Origin: Cohnella abietis
Lineage (GTDB): Bacteria; Bacillota; Bacilli; Paenibacillales; Paenibacillaceae
DNA length: 64,000 nucleotides
NCBI RefSeq assembly: GCF_004295585.1
Contig: NZ_AP019400.1
Coordinates: 773,501 to 837,500 of the forward strand
Direction of reading: 5' to 3'
The stretch's first letter is position 1, and each line of letters begins with the position of its first letter. Positions 44,915 through 55,200 of this stretch are shown here, piece after piece. The notes under the pieces were generated by a model. The model worked only from the letters and a program-made list of their open reading frames with translations, was not told where the DNA came from and did no database searches. Made by a program: the position numbers and the translations under genes.

Positions 44915-46213
44915 TTAGTTTATATTCTGTTTCATAAACCTTTTGATACTAAGCCAGCACAATGTAAGAAGGAGTAATGACCAGGCAGCGATTGTAATGA
45001 TTTCATAGTATTTAGATGTGCCGAATGCTCCACCCTCCATAAACCGATTTTGTGGATTTAGAACAAGATTGAAGGGGGTATATACGCTCAGGAGCACGGC
45101 GTTTGAGTCGAAAGGAACAACGCTTGGAAGGAGCAGAATGAGTCCGAATAAAATAGCAAAGCCTGCAAAAATATAGTAACTATTACGGATAAAAGTAGAC
45201 AGCACGAAGGTCACGGCGCTAAAAAGCAATTGGCAGGCATAAACTAGCGCCACAGAGCACAATAAAAAGGTCAAAAAGGACATATTCCACCAGGATATAT
45301 AAGGAAGCTTATACTCTGCGTTAAAAAAACTACTGATGGGCACATGCCATAGCCTGGAATAATCGTAAATAATGAAATAGGCTGCAAAAGTAAGTCCTAC
45401 CAGAATAGTGGTCACAATACCGCTAGCTACAATGGAGACGAGAAGCTTGTCCACCGCCAGCTTTCGGCCCCGTTTCGTGGAATAGGCAAGCAGATGCGTT
45501 CTATGTTCAAACTCATATTTGCTTATATATCCGGTAATTAAGACGACTAGAATCATGATTTGGAACAGCAAAGCTCGTAGCAGTGTTTTGAATAGCAGGG
45601 TGTGCATTTGGTAATGAGGTCCGCTATAGAACAGGTTTTTGTGTTCTCCGTTCTGAATAAGTGTATCTAGCCGTTCAGTTAATTTGGCGTAATTCTTTCT
45701 GACGGTTTCTGCAGCTTGTCCGCTTAAGCCGTACTTTCCGATTTCATCTTCAGCAATCAGCATTAAATCCAGTTTATTGTAGGTATTATCGATTTCCTGG
45801 ATCTTGAAATAATACATTTCTATAACGCGCAGCTCATGTATGAAATCTAGCTCTGCGGGGCTGTAAAGCTCAGGCTGTTGATGTACATAGCGTTTGTAGT
45901 TGTCATATTCAAAAAAATCCCCTGCATACGTGTAAGCTGTACCGCTTTTGCGCTCCGTTAATTCATTCATTTCGCCAAGCTGTGTGGAATAATATTTTTG
46001 AAAATCATTTTCCATATCAGCATCAATCACATAACCAAAACGGTCTACAAGCTTGTTCAGGATCTTTAAATCATCCTTGACGTAAATATGGCTATAGATA
46101 AGGGAAAGATTGAAGGCCAAAAACACTGCGATCAGCGTCAGAATGACAGGTGAAGTAAAGGCTTTTTTAAGCTCATAACTATGGATGCGCAGATCTAGCT
46201 TCTTTTTGTTCAT
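44915..46213 (-). CDS. ABC-2-type exporter permease, first subunit
   Basis: 432 residues from ATG 46213, which overlaps the ATPase stop by 4 bases (ATGA) and has AGGAAGTAAGAGG upstream; the longer frame to 46294 is inside the ATPase gene. Same layout as the second permease: a helix near ~20-40, a large polar loop (~45-200), and five to six helices to the C-terminus. The two permeases are similar in shape and probably form the membrane heterodimer. Confidence 0.85.
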   Translation of the reverse strand: MNKKKLDLRIHSYELKKAFTSPVILTLIAVFLAFNLSLIYSHIYVKDDLKILNKLVDRFGYVIDADMENDFQKYYSTQLGEMNELTERKSGTAYTYAGDFFEYDNYKRYVHQQPELYSPAELDFIHELRVIEMYYFKIQEIDNTYNKLDLMLIAEDEIGKYGLSGQAAETVRKNYAKLTERLDTLIQNGEHKNLFYSGPHYQMHTLLFKTLLRALLFQIMILVVLITGYISKYEFEHRTHLLAYSTKRGRKLAVDKLLVSIVASGIVTTILVGLTFAAYFIIYDYSRLWHVPISSFFNAEYKLPYISWWNMSFLTFLLCSVALVYACQLLFSAVTFVLSTFIRNSYYIFAGFAILFGLILLLPSVVPFDSNAVLLSVYTPFNLVLNPQNRFMEGGAFGTSKYYEIITIAAWSLLLLTLCWLSIKRFMKQNIN

Positions 46214-47094
46214 CCTCTTACTTCCTGGGCGGCAGCTTCGTCCTGATAAATATACAGAAACACATCCTCCAGGCTTGGAGATACAGCTTTCCATAGGGGG
46301 TTTGCTGCTTCCTTGCTAATAAATCGGATCTTTAGCTTGCCTTCCTCTTGCTTCTCTGACAAGGATAAGTAGTGCTTTCTGAATTCAGATGCAGCATCAT
46401 AATCGATTTCCGTTTCGTATACCCATCCTTCGATTACTTTGCAGATGCTCGCGATACTGTCTTTATACAGCACTTGACTGTCCTTAATCATCACAATTTC
46501 GTTGGCTATCGATTCCACGTCGGAAACGATATGCGTAGATAGGATAACAATCCTATCCCTCGCCAGCTCCGTCAGTAAATTTCTGAAGCGCACTCGTTCC
46601 TTGGGGTCCAGCCCAGCAGTTGGCTCATCCAGAATCAATATTTTAGGATCATTAAGCATAGCTTGCGCAATGCCTACTCGCTGAATCATGCCCCCGGAAA
46701 ATTTCTTCATCTTCTTGTTCATGACCTGCTCAAGCGCTACCAGCTTCAGAAGCTCCTGTACACGCCTCTTGGCCTTGCTAGCAGGTAACCCTTTAAGAGC
46801 TGAAATATAAAGCAAATATTTCTTAGGGCTATCATTTTTGTAATATCCGAACTCTTGGGGGAGATAGCCGAGCAGCTCACGGTAGCGCTCATCCATTCTA
46901 ATAATACTTTCACCCTTGTAGAGGATCTCACCTTCGCTTGGAAATAGTAAGGTCGCGAGCATCTTAATAAGCGTTGTTTTGCCGGCACCATTAGGAGCTA
47001 ACAAACCGTATACCCCATTGGTGAATTCAAGATTAATCCCTTTAAGGGCACAAAAGCTGCCGAAATTCTTGCTTACCTGATTAACTGTTAACAT
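46210..47094 (-). CDS. ABC exporter ATP-binding protein
   Basis: 294 residues. Walker A is A-P-N-G-A-G-K-T-T-L (A where G is usual), signature F-S-G-G-M-I-Q-R-V, Walker B I-L-I-L-D-E-P-T-A-G-L-D-P and the switch I-L-S-T-H-I-V. The ~75-residue C-terminal extension is as in CcmA/BcrA-type ATPases. It is separated by one base from the upstream six-TM gene and coupled to the downstream permease. Confidence 0.93.
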   Translation of the reverse strand: MLTVNQVSKNFGSFCALKGINLEFTNGVYGLLAPNGAGKTTLIKMLATLLFPSEGEILYKGESIIRMDERYRELLGYLPQEFGYYKNDSPKKYLLYISALKGLPASKAKRRVQELLKLVALEQVMNKKMKKFSGGMIQRVGIAQAMLNDPKILILDEPTAGLDPKERVRFRNLLTELARDRIVILSTHIVSDVESIANEIVMIKDSQVLYKDSIASICKVIEGWVYETEIDYDAASEFRKHYLSLSEKQEEGKLKIRFISKEAANPLWKAVSPSLEDVFLYIYQDEAAAQEVRG

Positions 47095-47095
47095 G

Positions 47096-47857
47096 CTAAA
47101 TCACGCCTCCTGTGCTTCTGAACGTTATCAGCTTTTTGAGATGTTTGATATAGAGGGGAAAACAAGTGACTGCTATAACCACATAGACATAGATGGGCAA
47201 TTTGCTGAGAAATAGCGTATAGAGCTCGGTACTGAAATTGAGCAATAAGAGGTTAAGGAGTACCCAGCCGATGGTTAGGCCATATTTGGCGATGGTTGAT
47301 GAAATCCGGATAATCATATATAAGAAGGCTGTTGAAAATAAAAATAACGATGTGGTCGATACCATTAATGCATAGAAGAAGCTGATCTGCTGAAAGGAAA
47401 CGGTGATGAAATAAATCAAAGCGGCATTCAAGATCATGCAAATTAGGCTAAATGCAAGCATGCGGAAAGCGGCTAGCTGGTACACGTTGTACTTGCACAC
47501 CATTTCCACCTCGTAGTTAACCCTATTCTTTTTTTGGATAAAGAAGAGCACTGAGGTTAACAGATACAGCAAGGGAGAGAGAATAAAAATATAAGCGTAA
47601 ACAAAATCACTTGTAATCGCCGGATTATAATGGGCTTCAAAGGCTACGAATAAGAGTACAAAGAAGCCTAGTGAAAGGGCGAAAATAATTTCCGTTATAT
47701 CGCGGAACAAATATTTGAAGCCGAGCTGCCTATACATGTTTATGAGATAGGAGTAGAAGGACTCTTGAGCGACTAAACCTTCTTTTACTATGATTTTGAT
47801 TTGTGCTTCGATGATGCTGTCATCCGGAAAATCAATCGTGAATGGCTCTCGATCCAT
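47096..47857 (-). CDS. Six-helix membrane protein coupled to an ECF sigma factor
   Basis: 253 residues. A ~65-residue cytoplasmic N-terminus with D-R-E-P-F-T-I-D-F-P-D-D and Q-A-Q-type helix is followed by six hydrophobic segments. The gene overlaps the sigma factor gene by 26 bases, the usual position of an anti-sigma factor, but no zinc (H-x-x-x-C-x-x-C) anti-sigma motif is seen. Membrane regulators of this shape can hold an ECF sigma factor. An alternative is a third transporter component. The role as anti-sigma is inference. Confidence 0.75.
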   Translation of the reverse strand: MDREPFTIDFPDDSIIEAQIKIIVKEGLVAQESFYSYLINMYRQLGFKYLFRDITEIIFALSLGFFVLLFVAFEAHYNPAITSDFVYAYIFILSPLLYLLTSVLFFIQKKNRVNYEVEMVCKYNVYQLAAFRMLAFSLICMILNAALIYFITVSFQQISFFYALMVSTTSLFLFSTAFLYMIIRISSTIAKYGLTIGWVLLNLLLLNFSTELYTLFLSKLPIYVYVVIAVTCFPLYIKHLKKLITFRSTGGVI

Positions 47858-48401
47858 GGGTATCCGCCTCCAGACTTTTTTTGATCTTTTTGATCATGGA
47901 ATAGTACTTTGTTTTTACTGTGGACTCAGAGAACTGCAGAAGTGCAGATATTTCCACAAACGTATATTCCGCAAAAAATTTCAGCCTGAATATTTGCTGG
48001 GCAGATACGTCCATTTGGTTGACTACAGCGACAATATCCTCAACCTGCTGTTTGTTCTCGACCATTAGCGTGAAATCTACTGTACCGATCAATTCATCCT
48101 CTAAGGTTACAGAGGCACGGCTGATTTTATAAGCTTTGGAGCGATAGTAATCGATAATTCGATTCGTTGCTATTTTGTACAGCCAGGTACGGAATGAGGC
48201 CCGTTTTCCATCAAAGTGAGGAAGAGATTGCAGCATATTAATGAATATTTCCTGCGTCAAATCCATAGCTATTTCTTTGTTCATCGTCTGTTTGTAGACA
48301 TAGGCGTAAATCTGCTTATAGTAACTGGAAACGAGTGCATCGGCTGCACCCTGACTAGATTTCAGCTTAATTTGCTTAATCCATGTAGACTCTGTATCCA
48401 T
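47832..48401 (-). CDS. ECF-type RNA polymerase sigma factor
   Basis: 189 residues from ATG 48401 (GAGAGG four bases upstream; GTG 48413 has no free site). Region 2 is I-Y-A-Y-V-Y-K ... A-M-D-L-T-Q-E-I-F-I-N-M-L and F-R-T-W-L-Y-K-I-A-T-N-R-I-I-D-Y-Y. Region 4 is F-A-E-Y-T-F-V-E-I-S-A-L-L-Q-F-S-E-S-T-V-K-T-K. It directs RNA polymerase to its own promoters, probably including this five-gene operon. It is first in the operon. Confidence 0.93.
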   Translation of the reverse strand: MDTESTWIKQIKLKSSQGAADALVSSYYKQIYAYVYKQTMNKEIAMDLTQEIFINMLQSLPHFDGKRASFRTWLYKIATNRIIDYYRSKAYKISRASVTLEDELIGTVDFTLMVENKQQVEDIVAVVNQMDVSAQQIFRLKFFAEYTFVEISALLQFSESTVKTKYYSMIKKIKKSLEADTHGSRAIHD

Positions 48402-48800
48402 AACACCTCTCACTTCCGTAGCGAAGTACTGCTCACAACATATATGCGTAATAGGATTGGGAAAAGTTTTATTTGGTTTGGTTGAGCGTGGTCGCCTACA
48501 ATCTTAATGACTTTTCAAAAGTTGATTTTGAAAACAAATTCTCTTTAGTAGTACTGCACTATGGGGTCGAAGGAAATTTATTATATAGTTATCTAGAGTT
48601 AAATAACACTAGTAATTGCTTGTGCCCACGCATGACGATTAACTACAGCTTCTGTCATTAGCGTTATAAAAACTGCATATGCTGGTAGAACATGGACAAT
48701 GCTTACCCACAATAGAACCGGAGCGCTGATTCTTCACTTTTTCCTCAGTAACTAACGATTGCACATCATTGTGAAATGGGGTAATCTTCTATGAGCGACC

Positions 48801-48833
48801 CAATAGTATTACTTAAGTTTCATAATACTATTG
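48801..48833. repeat. 33-bp inverted repeat upstream of the B12 riboswitch
   Basis: CAATAGTATTA (48801-48811) is perfectly inverted at 48823-48833 around an 11-nt centre. No T-run follows, so it looks like a protein-binding site or stable leader stem and not a terminator. The rest of 48402-48884 shows no supported gene. Confidence 0.65.
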
Positions 48834-48884
48834 ATGGTAGAAATGGGAAAACCAATGGTATAGTCGGCAGTATTAAATTACAAC

Positions 48885-49055
48885 TTCATATACTTAGGTA
48901 CATGGCGCTATGTTTACATAGCTAAGAATGGAAGATCAGTGCAAATCTGACGCGGTCCCGCCACTGTAATGCTGAGTATGCTAACGTGTTTCCACTGTAT
49001 TTAATATACGGGAAGGAGTTAGTCATACGATGAAGCTAAGCCAGGATACATGCCA
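48885..49055 (+). promoter_or_regulatory. Cobalamin riboswitch (B12 aptamer)
   Basis: The conserved aptamer core GCAAATCTGACGCGGTCCCG is at about 48941-48960, then CCACTGTAAT, and the B12 box GCCAGGATACATGCC at 49040-49054. These are the hallmark segments in the right order and spacing. A terminator at 49149-49184 lies between it and the surface-protein gene, so B12 binding probably switches that terminator on. Boundaries are approximate. Confidence 0.9.
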
Positions 49056-49148
49056 TTTACTTTTTCTACGATTTCACGAGGATGAGAGGAGAGATGTTTA
49101 ACTGTGCATTTATATGGGCATTGGTTTGTCCTTATATCCGTTTGTAAA

Positions 49149-49184
49149 ACACCTTTCACAATGACTAGTGAGAGGTGTCTTTTT
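49149..49184 (+). terminator. Riboswitch-controlled intrinsic terminator (expression platform)
   Basis: ACACCTTTCAC (49149-49159) pairs with 49168-49178 (one G-U) over an 8-nt loop, followed by five T (49180-49184). It lies 40 bases upstream of the surface-protein start. A competing antiterminator arm between 49055 and 49148 is expected but I did not fold it. Confidence 0.85.
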
Positions 49185-49224
49185 GTTCTACAAAAATATA
49201 TCAAGATTTAGGAGATGGATCATT

Positions 49225-52200
49225 TTGCTACAAAAAACATGGAAAAAATACATGGCCTTATACTTGGCATTACTGATGATGTTTTCAGTGTTCAGCCCAA
49301 CATCTGCGATGGCAGCAGGGGACATTTCAAGTGCCGAGGGCACCAAGGGATATGTAACGGTATCTGTTGAGAAATTCACATTGGGACAAGGCTACTTTAT
49401 TGAGCCAGTTCTTGTTCCTTTTCAGGAAGGAGACAATGCTGCAGCCGTTATTTCAGAGCTCTTGGGAGAAGGTCGCTACCAGAGTGTAGGCAACGTAGAG
49501 AATAGCTTTTATTTGTCTAGCGTATACGATCCGGGCGCAGGAGCAGTAAATATCCCTTCTTATATCTTGCAAGCTCTTGGAGGGAAAGTCGGCGATCGAA
49601 CTGATAAGGATTGGTTAGGCCAATTTGATTACTACACCAATTCGGGATGGATGTTTGCTGTCAACAATTCCTTCCCGAATGTCGGCTCTTCGGCAAAATT
49701 TGTTGAAAACGGCGATGTCATTCGTTGGCAATACACGCTCTTCGGGCTGGGGGCAGACTTAGGGGAAAACTCAGAAAGTCATAGCAAGCTTATTGAGACT
49801 GCCAATAAGGATGCATTAACTAAAAAAGTAGCAGAGATCAACAGCAGCACACATAAAACAGAAATTCTTGCTGATGTAGCTGTTCAGTCAGCTTACAATA
49901 ACGCTTATAATGCACTCAAGAATATGGAAAGCAGCCAGTCTGTCGTTAACACTGCACTGAAAGCTTTGGTTGGAGCATTGGGTGAGAGCGTTGAACTGAA
50001 TACGGCTGAATTGGTAGCCTCTATAGAAGCGGCGGAGATTAACAAAGCTTCTGCTAAGGTAAGTATTGACGGGTACGATGTAAGCACAATGGATTATTGG
50101 GTTGTAAAAGCAGACTTTGACGCATTGGTCGAAGTAATTGTATCGGCTCAACAGTTAGTCTTTAATTCTAATGCCTCACAAGAAGAGGTGGACGCAAAGG
50201 TATTGGCGCTTGATCAAGCTCAAACGGCCTTTAATCAAGCCAAGAAACAAGGCCTATTAGAAGAGGGAACTCAACCGAAATATAATATTACGTTTACGGT
50301 AGCACCTAAAACCACTAAATTAGAGCTGTATAATTCCAAAAATCAGCTCGTGGATATCGGCGATGGTGAAGCGGGCACTTATAGAGTATATAAATCTTCT
50401 TTATCTGCCGGAGTCTATAGCTATAAAGGGATTGACGCTAGCGGAAACTCTATTGGTGGAGGCAAGTTAACAGTAACGACGGAGCTGAACCAAACATTTT
50501 CATTCCGTCAATTGAACCTTAAAGCCGGTAATTCAGGATGGAATGCTGATTTAGATTATACGGTAAGGATCGGTCAGGACAGTCCGAGCGACACTTCTTT
50601 GATTTTGGGAACGAAGGTGGCTACGGGTCAATATCCCGTACTTGTTCTTACGGGCAAAACCTATTTTTATTCTTTTGCGCCAAATGCATCGCGGGAAGCC
50701 GAAGGTTATCTTGCACTTAACAGCAGCGTTACGGTCACGTTAGCCACTACAGCACAAAATATTAGTGGGACGATACCTTTCTCGGGAATCATTACTTTTA
50801 AGGTACCTGAGAAAGCTACATTGTTCGTAGGTCGGAAAACAAAACATTTTGTTTCGTTTGAACAAGTCGAGCCTTTGGAAACGACGATTCAAGAGGGTAA
50901 GCGGGTGTATCGCTACAAGCTGGGGGACAACCAGGAATATAACTACCGGGTAAGTCAAGAAGGTAAACTGACGAACACAGGGATATTTAGAGCGAATGCA
51001 GCGAGTGCAGCAATGGAAATTACGGAACAACAATTAAATGTTCTTTCACCTCACTCGATTCTAAACCGCGGAACTCATTTCGAAGGGAATATTTATCTCA
51101 ATATTAATGAACAAAATCACTTGAAGCTGGCAGCACCCGGCGATACATTTAAATTATTAAGTTTACGCAGCTGGCAAGCTTTAATTGAAGGTGTCGGTAA
51201 TTATTTCTTTGAACCTGATTTTTATTATGAAATTATTTCCGGCCAAGACGTCATTGATATTGTAAAAGGCGAGCCGGGCAGCTATTCAACGATCCGTGCG
51301 AAAGAAAACGGAACGGCGATTGTTAAAGTGACTTATGATGCTCTTAAGGTAAACGGGTCTACTTATATTACAAATGAAAAAGATGCTTATGGAGCAATTT
51401 GGCCGGAAAATGTCGGCTTGTTCGTTGTGACGGTAGGTCAAGGCAAGACAGGTATTGTAACCGGCATCGAGAGCAACAAGACGCGCAATCAGAAGGCCAA
51501 TGAGAACAAGACGGGCAATGACGTCATGAACCTTCAGAATGGCGCATTCGATGCGGATATCGATAGTGTGTACTTCTTGAATACGGAGTCGGGAGCAACC
51601 TATACGTTCACCCCATCCGCAGGCAGCGCAGTCAGCGTACTCCGTCCTGAAATCAATCATAAGGCGGAAAGCGTATCTTATGGAGACGTTACATTCTCTA
51701 CAAAGAATGTGACTGCAAATGCTGACGGATCGTTCAGTGTGCTACTGACGGAAGGTCGTAATATTGTCAAGGTGGAAAAAGCAGGTCTGGCCGAATACCA
51801 GGTCATGACGGCTAGGCCGCTGACTGTGACAGTCGATAATTTGACTCATCCAGGTAAAGAGGTTGGTCCGGGAGATCAAGTCAAGGTTGTATTGAATGGG
51901 ATGTCGTTCCCGGCCAACAAGCTATCGGGCATATACAATTTTAATGCTCAGCTCAGATTTCTTGGAGGATCGAACCGGACATTGATTGCAACTCCTGCTG
52001 CTAAACAATATAACATTACAACGCAGGGTAATATCTTGGAATTCAAGGTGCCACAAGATCTAGAAGGCGGCTATAGTCTCAATGACGGACATCTTAAATT
52101 GGGCTTTTACGGCAGTCCTATTGGGGATCATCGTAATATTGATCCGCTAATAGGTGCTAATCCTAATTTTACGGCGTTGGAGAGAGAAGGATACTATAGT

Positions 52201-55200
52201 ATTTTTCCTAAGCTCGTAATTGTTAAGGGGGCGGAAAAGGCTTCTCTGCGGCTTGCCATTGATGATGCTAAGAAACAACTGGTATCGGTCTCCGTGAGCA
52301 CGGATGGAAGTGATGTTCTTCAGAGCGGCTATTGGGTGACTGAAGCAGAATACAGTCAATTAGCACAGCTTATTCAATCCGCCCAAGCATTAATAGCTGA
52401 CAAAAATGCCAGCCAAGATGCAGTGGATGCCAAAGTACTAGCGCTAGATCAATCGCGCGATGCATTTAGCAAGGCCAAACAATTTGGATCGAAAAAAGTA
52501 GTTATCAATGTTAACGAACTGCTGAATAAGCATTTGTCTTACTTGGTGAAATCTGTAAGTATTCCAACATTCGGCACGAGTGATGGGGAATGGAGTATTC
52601 TTGCTCTTGCTCGCGCGAAATATAAGGTTCCTGAAGGCTATTATGCCACCTATTACAGCAATGTGGTACGTGAAGTCATAAGCTTAATGCCTAAAGGAAA
52701 GCTGCATTCTGCTAAGGGCACGGAGCATTCCAGACTGATCTTAGGCCTTACGGCAATTGGCAAGGACATCGAAAACGTTGCCGGGTATAATATCAGTGCA
52801 GCGCTAGCCGACTTTAATTATGTCACCAGGCAAGGGATTAACGGACCAATCTTTGCGCTGATTGCGTTCGACAGTCATCAATATGACATCCCTGTACGAG
52901 ATGGGATTGACAACCCAACTACACGCGACAAACTGATTGACTATATTGTGAATAATGAAGTTGCCGGTGGAGGCTGGTCCTTGTCGGGGGCTGCTGATCC
53001 GGACATAACCGCAATGGCGCTTCAAGCTTTAGCTCCTTATTATGCGGAGAAGGCAAAGGTTAAATCGGCTGTAGATCGTGCAATTATTTGGCTTTCTTCT
53101 GTTCAGAATGCGGCTGGTGGTTACTCCAGCAGTGGCGCAGAAAATGTCCAAAGCGTCGCCCAAGTGATTGTTGCATTAACCACTCTGGGTATTGATCCGC
53201 ATACCGATAAGAGGTTTAACAAGAAAGGCCACTCCGCAGTCGATAATTTGCTGACCTATGCGGTGCCGACTGGTGGATTTGTTCATCCCAAAGGTGGAAG
53301 TGTGAATGGGATGGCAACGGACCAAGCTACCTATGCCCTTGTTGCCTATGCCCGTTATCTGAACGGAGAAACCAGTCTGTATGATATGACAGATGTTGTC
53401 ATTGATGTGACAAAGCCGATGGGTACGGTGGTCCTTCCGGATGACGATCAGCCTATCGATATTCCTAACGATGGTAAGGACTACACGATATTAGTGAAAG
53501 AATCGGATCGTGATAAGCAGGTTTCCGTTAAGCTGTCTGATTCTACGCAATCAAAAGCATTCATTAATTTGCCAGGCAATTCGGCGTTGCCGAATCTGAC
53601 TGTCTCCAGAGGAAGCATCATAGCTGAATTCCCTAAAGGAATTACAATGGAAGGCGGGTCTAGTCAAACGCTTGAATTGATCACGTCCAATAATAAAAAT
53701 GATGCTGCTCTTAAGTCGAACCTGATCAGTTTAATAGATACGAATCAGCAATTAAATGACGTTCACGAGTTTTTTACAATCGGCGGAGACCATTCGATCC
53801 ACTTTACGAATGGATTTGTGGCTCTTACCTTTAAAGGCATGAAGGGTAAAAAAGCTGCATTTATTCAAAACGGCCAGCTTTCCTCGATTCAAACGTTTGC
53901 TAGTGATCTGGAAGGTTCGGAGAGCGGAAAGCATGAGTATGCGTATGAAATTGAAAATGATCTCATTGTTAAAACGAATCACTTTACAGACTTTGTCGTC
54001 TATTCGGTTAAGGACAAAACGGATGGCGGTGTCGTTACAGAACCTGTAAAAGCAACGATTCAATTATCGATTGACAAGCTAACGATAAATAAAGGATATG
54101 TATTATCGTCAACAACAGTTGAATTTACCCCGGGCGAATCGGCTTGGGATGTTTTGAAAAGAGAGATGGATAAGCGCGGTATCTCTTATAAATATTCCTT
54201 CTCGAATAAATACAATAGCGTATATGTTGAGTCTATTGCAGGCGATGGAGAATTTGATCATGGCAGCGGTAGCGGTTGGATGTATAGTGTCAATGGGAAT
54301 TTCCCGAATTACGGTGCGAGTCAGTATAAGCTGAGCCAGGGAGATAGACTAGAGTTGCGCTACACGACCAATTATGGTGTAGATTTGGGCCGTGGTACTT
54401 CGGGAGCGGAAAAGGCTTCTCTGCGGCTGGCCGTTGATGATGCTAAGAAACAACTGGGATCGGTCTCCGTGAGCATGGACGGAAGCGATGTTCTTCTGAG
54501 CAACTATTGGGTGACGGAAGAAGTGTACAGTCAATTAGCGCAGCTTATTGAATCCGCCCAAGCATTAATAGCGGATGAAAATGCCAGCCACGATACAGTG
54601 GATGCCAAAGTACTAGCGCTAGACCAATCGCGCGATGCGTTTAGCAAGGCCAAACAATTTGGATCGAAAAAAGAAGCTCTCAATGTAAACGAACAGCTGA
54701 ATAAGCATTTATCTTACTTGGTGAAATCTGTAAGCAATCCAACATTCGGCACGAGTGACGGGGAATGGAGTATTCTTGCTCTTGCTCGCGCGAAATATAA
54801 GGTTCCTGAAGGCTATTACGCCACTTATTACAGCAATGTGGTTCGTGAAGTCAAAAGATTAATGTCAGAAGGAAAGCTGCATGCCGCTAAGGGCACGGAG
54901 CATTCCAGGCTTATCTTAGGCCTTACGGCAATTGGCAAGGACATCGAAAACGTTGCCGGGTATAATATCAGTGCAGCGCTAGCCGACTTTGATTATGTCA
55001 CCCAGCAAGGGATTAACGGACCAATTTTTGCGCTGATTGCGGTCGACAGTCATCAATATGACATCCCCGTAAGTAACGGGATTGCCAACCCAACTACACG
55101 CGAAAAACTGATTGACTATATTGTGAATCATGAAGTTGCTGGTGGAGGCTGGTCCTTGTCGGGGGCTGCTGATCCGGACATAACCGCAATGGCGCTTCAA

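Noticed and set aside
48473..48661. 62-residue open frame upstream of the riboswitch
   Set aside because: No ribosome site, no family resemblance, and poor codon pattern.
49168..49224. N-terminal extension of the surface protein from GTG 49168
   Set aside because: The codon lies inside the terminator stem; the TTG at 49225 has a good ribosome site and yields a proper signal peptide.
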